A stretch of DNA of 8,464 nt, from positions 1-8,464 of the forward strand of contig DLWR01000039.1 of assembly GCA_003444795.1 (NCBI GenBank), written 5' to 3'. Made by a program: the position numbers and the translations under genes. This document shows, in pieces, positions 6,762 to 8,464 of the stretch. This DNA is from Cryomorphaceae bacterium (GTDB taxonomy: Bacteria > Bacteroidota > Bacteroidia > Flavobacteriales > Schleiferiaceae). The notes under the pieces are model-generated. The model did not search any database. It was not told where the DNA came from and saw nothing but the letters and a program-made list of their open reading frames with translations. Every line of letters begins with the position of its first letter. The first letter of the stretch is position 1.

Positions 6762-7625
6762 TCAACCCAAGTAGGTTTTAAGGATTTTGCTACGTGAGGT
6801 GTGCTTCAATCGGCGAATGGCCTTTTCCTTAATCTGGCGCACGCGTTCACGGGTCAAATCAAACTTTTCGCCAATTTCCTCCAGGGTCAGCGGGTGCTGT
6901 CCATTGAGGCCAAAGTAGAGACGGATGACATCGCCTTCGCGAGGGGTCAAAGTGGCCAAAGAGCGCTCAATCTCGGTGCGGAGTGAATCCACCATCAAGT
7001 CGTCGTCTGGATTGGGCGAATCGTCCGAATTCAATACGTCGTACAAGTTGCTGTCTTCGCCTTCCACCAAAGGAGCATCCATGGATACGTGACGTCCGCT
7101 ATTGCGCATAGATTCTTTCACATCCATTTCGCTCATTTCCAGCTTGGTCGCGATTTCCTCGGCACTGGGTGGGCGCTCATGCGCTTGCTCCAAGGAGGCA
7201 TAGGCCTTGTTGATCTTGTTGATCGAGCCAATCTTGTTCAATGGCAGACGAACAATACGTGATTGCTCGGCCAAGGCTTGCAGGATGCTCTGACGAATCC
7301 ACCAAACGGCGTAGGAGATGAATTTGAAACCGCGCGTCTCGTCAAAACGCTGCGCGGCCTTAATCAATCCCAGATTGCCCTCGTTGATCAAATCGGGGAG
7401 GGTCAAACCTTGGTTTTGGTACTGCTTGGCCACTGAGACCACAAAGCGCAAGTTCGCTTTGGTGAGTTTTTCCAAGGCGCGTTGATCGCCTGCTTTAATT
7501 CGCTGGGCGAGCTCGACTTCCTCCTCCGCGGTAATCAATTCCACCTTTCCGATCTCCTGGAGGTATTTGTCCAAGGAGGCCGTTTCACGGTTGGTGACCT
7601 GTTTTGTGATCTTTAACTGACGCAT
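6762..7625 (-). CDS. rpoD: Primary RNA polymerase sigma factor (sigma-70, Bacteroidota short form)
   Basis: 287 residues, the compact primary sigma typical of Bacteroidota, without the long acidic region 1.1 of E. coli sigma-70. Region 1.2 lies at about 16-45 ([24 protein letters not shown]). Region 2 lies at about 52-122, with core-binding [18 protein letters not shown] (78-95) and -10 recognition/melting [10 protein letters not shown] (105-114). Region 3 spans about 125-180. Region 4 is at about 217-275, with helix-turn-helix [21 protein letters not shown] (246-266). It directs RNA polymerase to housekeeping promoters, which in this phylum have TTG / TAnnTTTG boxes, consistent with the boxes seen here. 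An acidic linker ([10 protein letters not shown], about 200-209) precedes region 4. It follows pnp by 48-49 nt on the same strand, a common neighbourhood in the phylum. The start at 7625 has no Shine-Dalgarno sequence. Confidence 0.96.
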   Translation of the reverse strand: MRQLKITKQVTNRETASLDKYLQEIGKVELITAEEEVELAQRIKAGDQRALEKLTKANLRFVVSVAKQYQNQGLTLPDLINEGNLGLIKAAQRFDETRGFKFISYAVWWIRQSILQALAEQSRIVRLPLNKIGSINKINKAYASLEQAHERPPSAEEIATKLEMSEMDVKESMRNSGRHVSMDAPLVEGEDSNLYDVLNSDDSPNPDDDLMVDSLRTEIERSLATLTPREGDVIRLYFGLNGQHPLTLEEIGEKFDLTRERVRQIKEKAIRRLKHTSRSKILKTYLG

Positions 7626-7674
7626 GAGGCTTTAATTCGTTCGAAAAAACAATCGTTCAATTTAAGGGATTTTG

Positions 7675-8464
7675 TCAATCCTCTTGACGGGGAGCACGAT
7701 CCTCGCGGTTGGGGCGGTCGCCGCGGTCGCGACGGGGTCCACGGTCACCGCGTTCAGGACGGGGTCCGCGGTCGCCACGCTCGGGGCGGGGTCCGCGATC
7801 CTCGCGCGCAGGGCGCTCCACGTAGCCTTCAGGCTTCTCAATCAACACTTTGCGAGACAAGCGAAGCTTGCCCTTGTCGTCGATGCTCAACAATTTGACT
7901 TGCACCTTGTCGCCTTCTTTGTAGAGCGCAGCGGGGTCTTCCACACGCTTCCAATCCATTTCGGATACATGCAGGAGGCCTTCGGTTCCACGGCCAATTT
8001 CTACAAATACGCCGAAGGTCTGAACGCCCTTGACCACACCGTCATAAATGGTGTCTACCACAGGAACGAAGCAGATCTCGTTGATGCGCTGCTGGGCCAA
8101 AGCGATGCCTTCTGCGTTGGTACCGCTGATTTCCACACGACCGATGTTGCCAATCTCTTCGATGGTAATCGTCGTACCCGTTTCCGCTTGCATGCCCTGA
8201 ATGATTTTACCACCAGGTCCGATGATGCCACCAATGAAGCTCTTGGGCACTTCCATGACCACCATGCGGGGAGCGTGAGGCTTGAGGTCGGCACGAGGCG
8301 CAGGCATAGCCGCGGTCATAACCCCCAAGATGTGGGCGCGTCCGTCCTTGGCTTGGTTCAAGGCGTTCTTCAAAATTTCAAAGGTCAAACCCTTGATTTT
8401 GATGTCCATTTGGCACGCCGTGATACCCTTTTCGGTACCCGTCACCTTAAAGTCCATATCGCCC
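7675..8464 (-). CDS. pnp: Polynucleotide phosphorylase, C-terminal part (5' end outside window)
   Basis: The frame stays open to the window edge (GD precedes the first visible Met), so only about 262 residues of a protein normally near 700 are present. Visible parts, numbered from that Met: end of the second RNase PH core with MDFKVTGTEKGITACQMDIKI (1-21); KH domain about 62-125 with the RNA-binding loop IGPGGKII (79-86); S1 domain about 135-203 (YDGVVKGVQTFGVFVEIG, then GLLHVSEM); then a low-complexity tail from about 212. PNPase is a trimeric 3'-to-5' phosphorolytic exoribonuclease that turns RNA into nucleoside diphosphates, acting in RNA decay. The catalytic core is mostly off-window, so its integrity cannot be judged. 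The tail has 16 Arg, no Lys and about 13 acidic residues, and carries a triplicated 9-residue unit. Confidence 0.95.
   Translation of the reverse strand, partial: GDMDFKVTGTEKGITACQMDIKIKGLTFEILKNALNQAKDGRAHILGVMTAAMPAPRADLKPHAPRMVVMEVPKSFIGGIIGPGGKIIQGMQAETGTTITIEEIGNIGRVEISGTNAEGIALAQQRINEICFVPVVDTIYDGVVKGVQTFGVFVEIGRGTEGLLHVSEMDWKRVEDPAALYKEGDKVQVKLLSIDDKGKLRLSRKVLIEKPEGYVERPAREDRGPRPERGDRGPRPERGDRGPRRDRGDRPNREDRAPRQED
7720..7800 (-). repeat. Three 27-bp in-frame tandem repeats encoding the PNPase tail
   Basis: Residues 220-246 of the visible pnp product are three 9-residue units: DRGPRPERG, DRGPRPERG and the variant DRGPRRDRG. The DNA copies differ at several third codon positions (for example CGC/CGT and GAG/GAA), so the peptide is conserved better than the DNA, hinting at selection on the protein. 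Further imperfect Arg/Asp-rich sequence follows to the stop codon. Confidence 0.85.

Noticed and set aside
7644..7681. Possible terminator after pnp (GGATT/AATCC stem, then a T run on the - strand)
   Set aside because: The stem is only 5 bp, includes the stop codon, and the T run lies 17 nt beyond it.

Overview
The window looks like ordinary chromosomal backbone from a member of the Bacteroidota, most plausibly a Flavobacteriales-like, perhaps marine, lineage; I cannot place it to genus. The evidence is a DUF5686-type outer-membrane protein, a short (287-residue) RpoD of the Bacteroidota type lying next to pnp, start codons with no Shine-Dalgarno sequence, TAnnTTTG promoter-like boxes, and a tmRNA whose tag begins with Gly (GEYNYALAA). 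I see no mobile element, CRISPR array, phage gene or rRNA, and nothing that qualifies as a new defence or metabolic system.

Left part (1-4049, + strand): a likely envelope-biogenesis transcription unit. It starts with the C-terminal part of a DUF5686 beta-barrel protein cut by the window edge. Then come a secreted two-domain parvulin prolyl isomerase (SurA/PpiC-like) behind a TACATTTG box, a YbjQ/UPF0145 protein 10 nt downstream, and an unlisted 47-residue single-pass membrane protein joined by a TAATG stop-start overlap.

Middle (4046-4857, - strand): a GNAT acetyltransferase followed by a small basic DUF2805/TIGR03643 protein. Its stop codon overlaps the stop codon of the + strand membrane protein, so the two units meet tail to tail with no terminator between them.

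Stretch 4858-5393 holds no protein gene. It contains a strong intrinsic terminator and a complete one-piece tmRNA gene (ssrA, 4946-5337, - strand). Its tag frame, first pseudoknot, T arm and alanine-type acceptor stem can be read directly.

Right part (5394-8464, - strand): in transcription order, the C-terminal end of polynucleotide phosphorylase (KH, S1 and an Arg/Gly/Asp-rich repeat tail), the primary sigma factor RpoD, and an unrecognised lipoprotein with a helical TPR-like half. These are closely spaced (48 and 15 nt) without convincing terminators, so transcription may run on toward ssrA, which has its own promoter-like box. Together this block is housekeeping RNA metabolism: RNA decay, transcription initiation and ribosome rescue.
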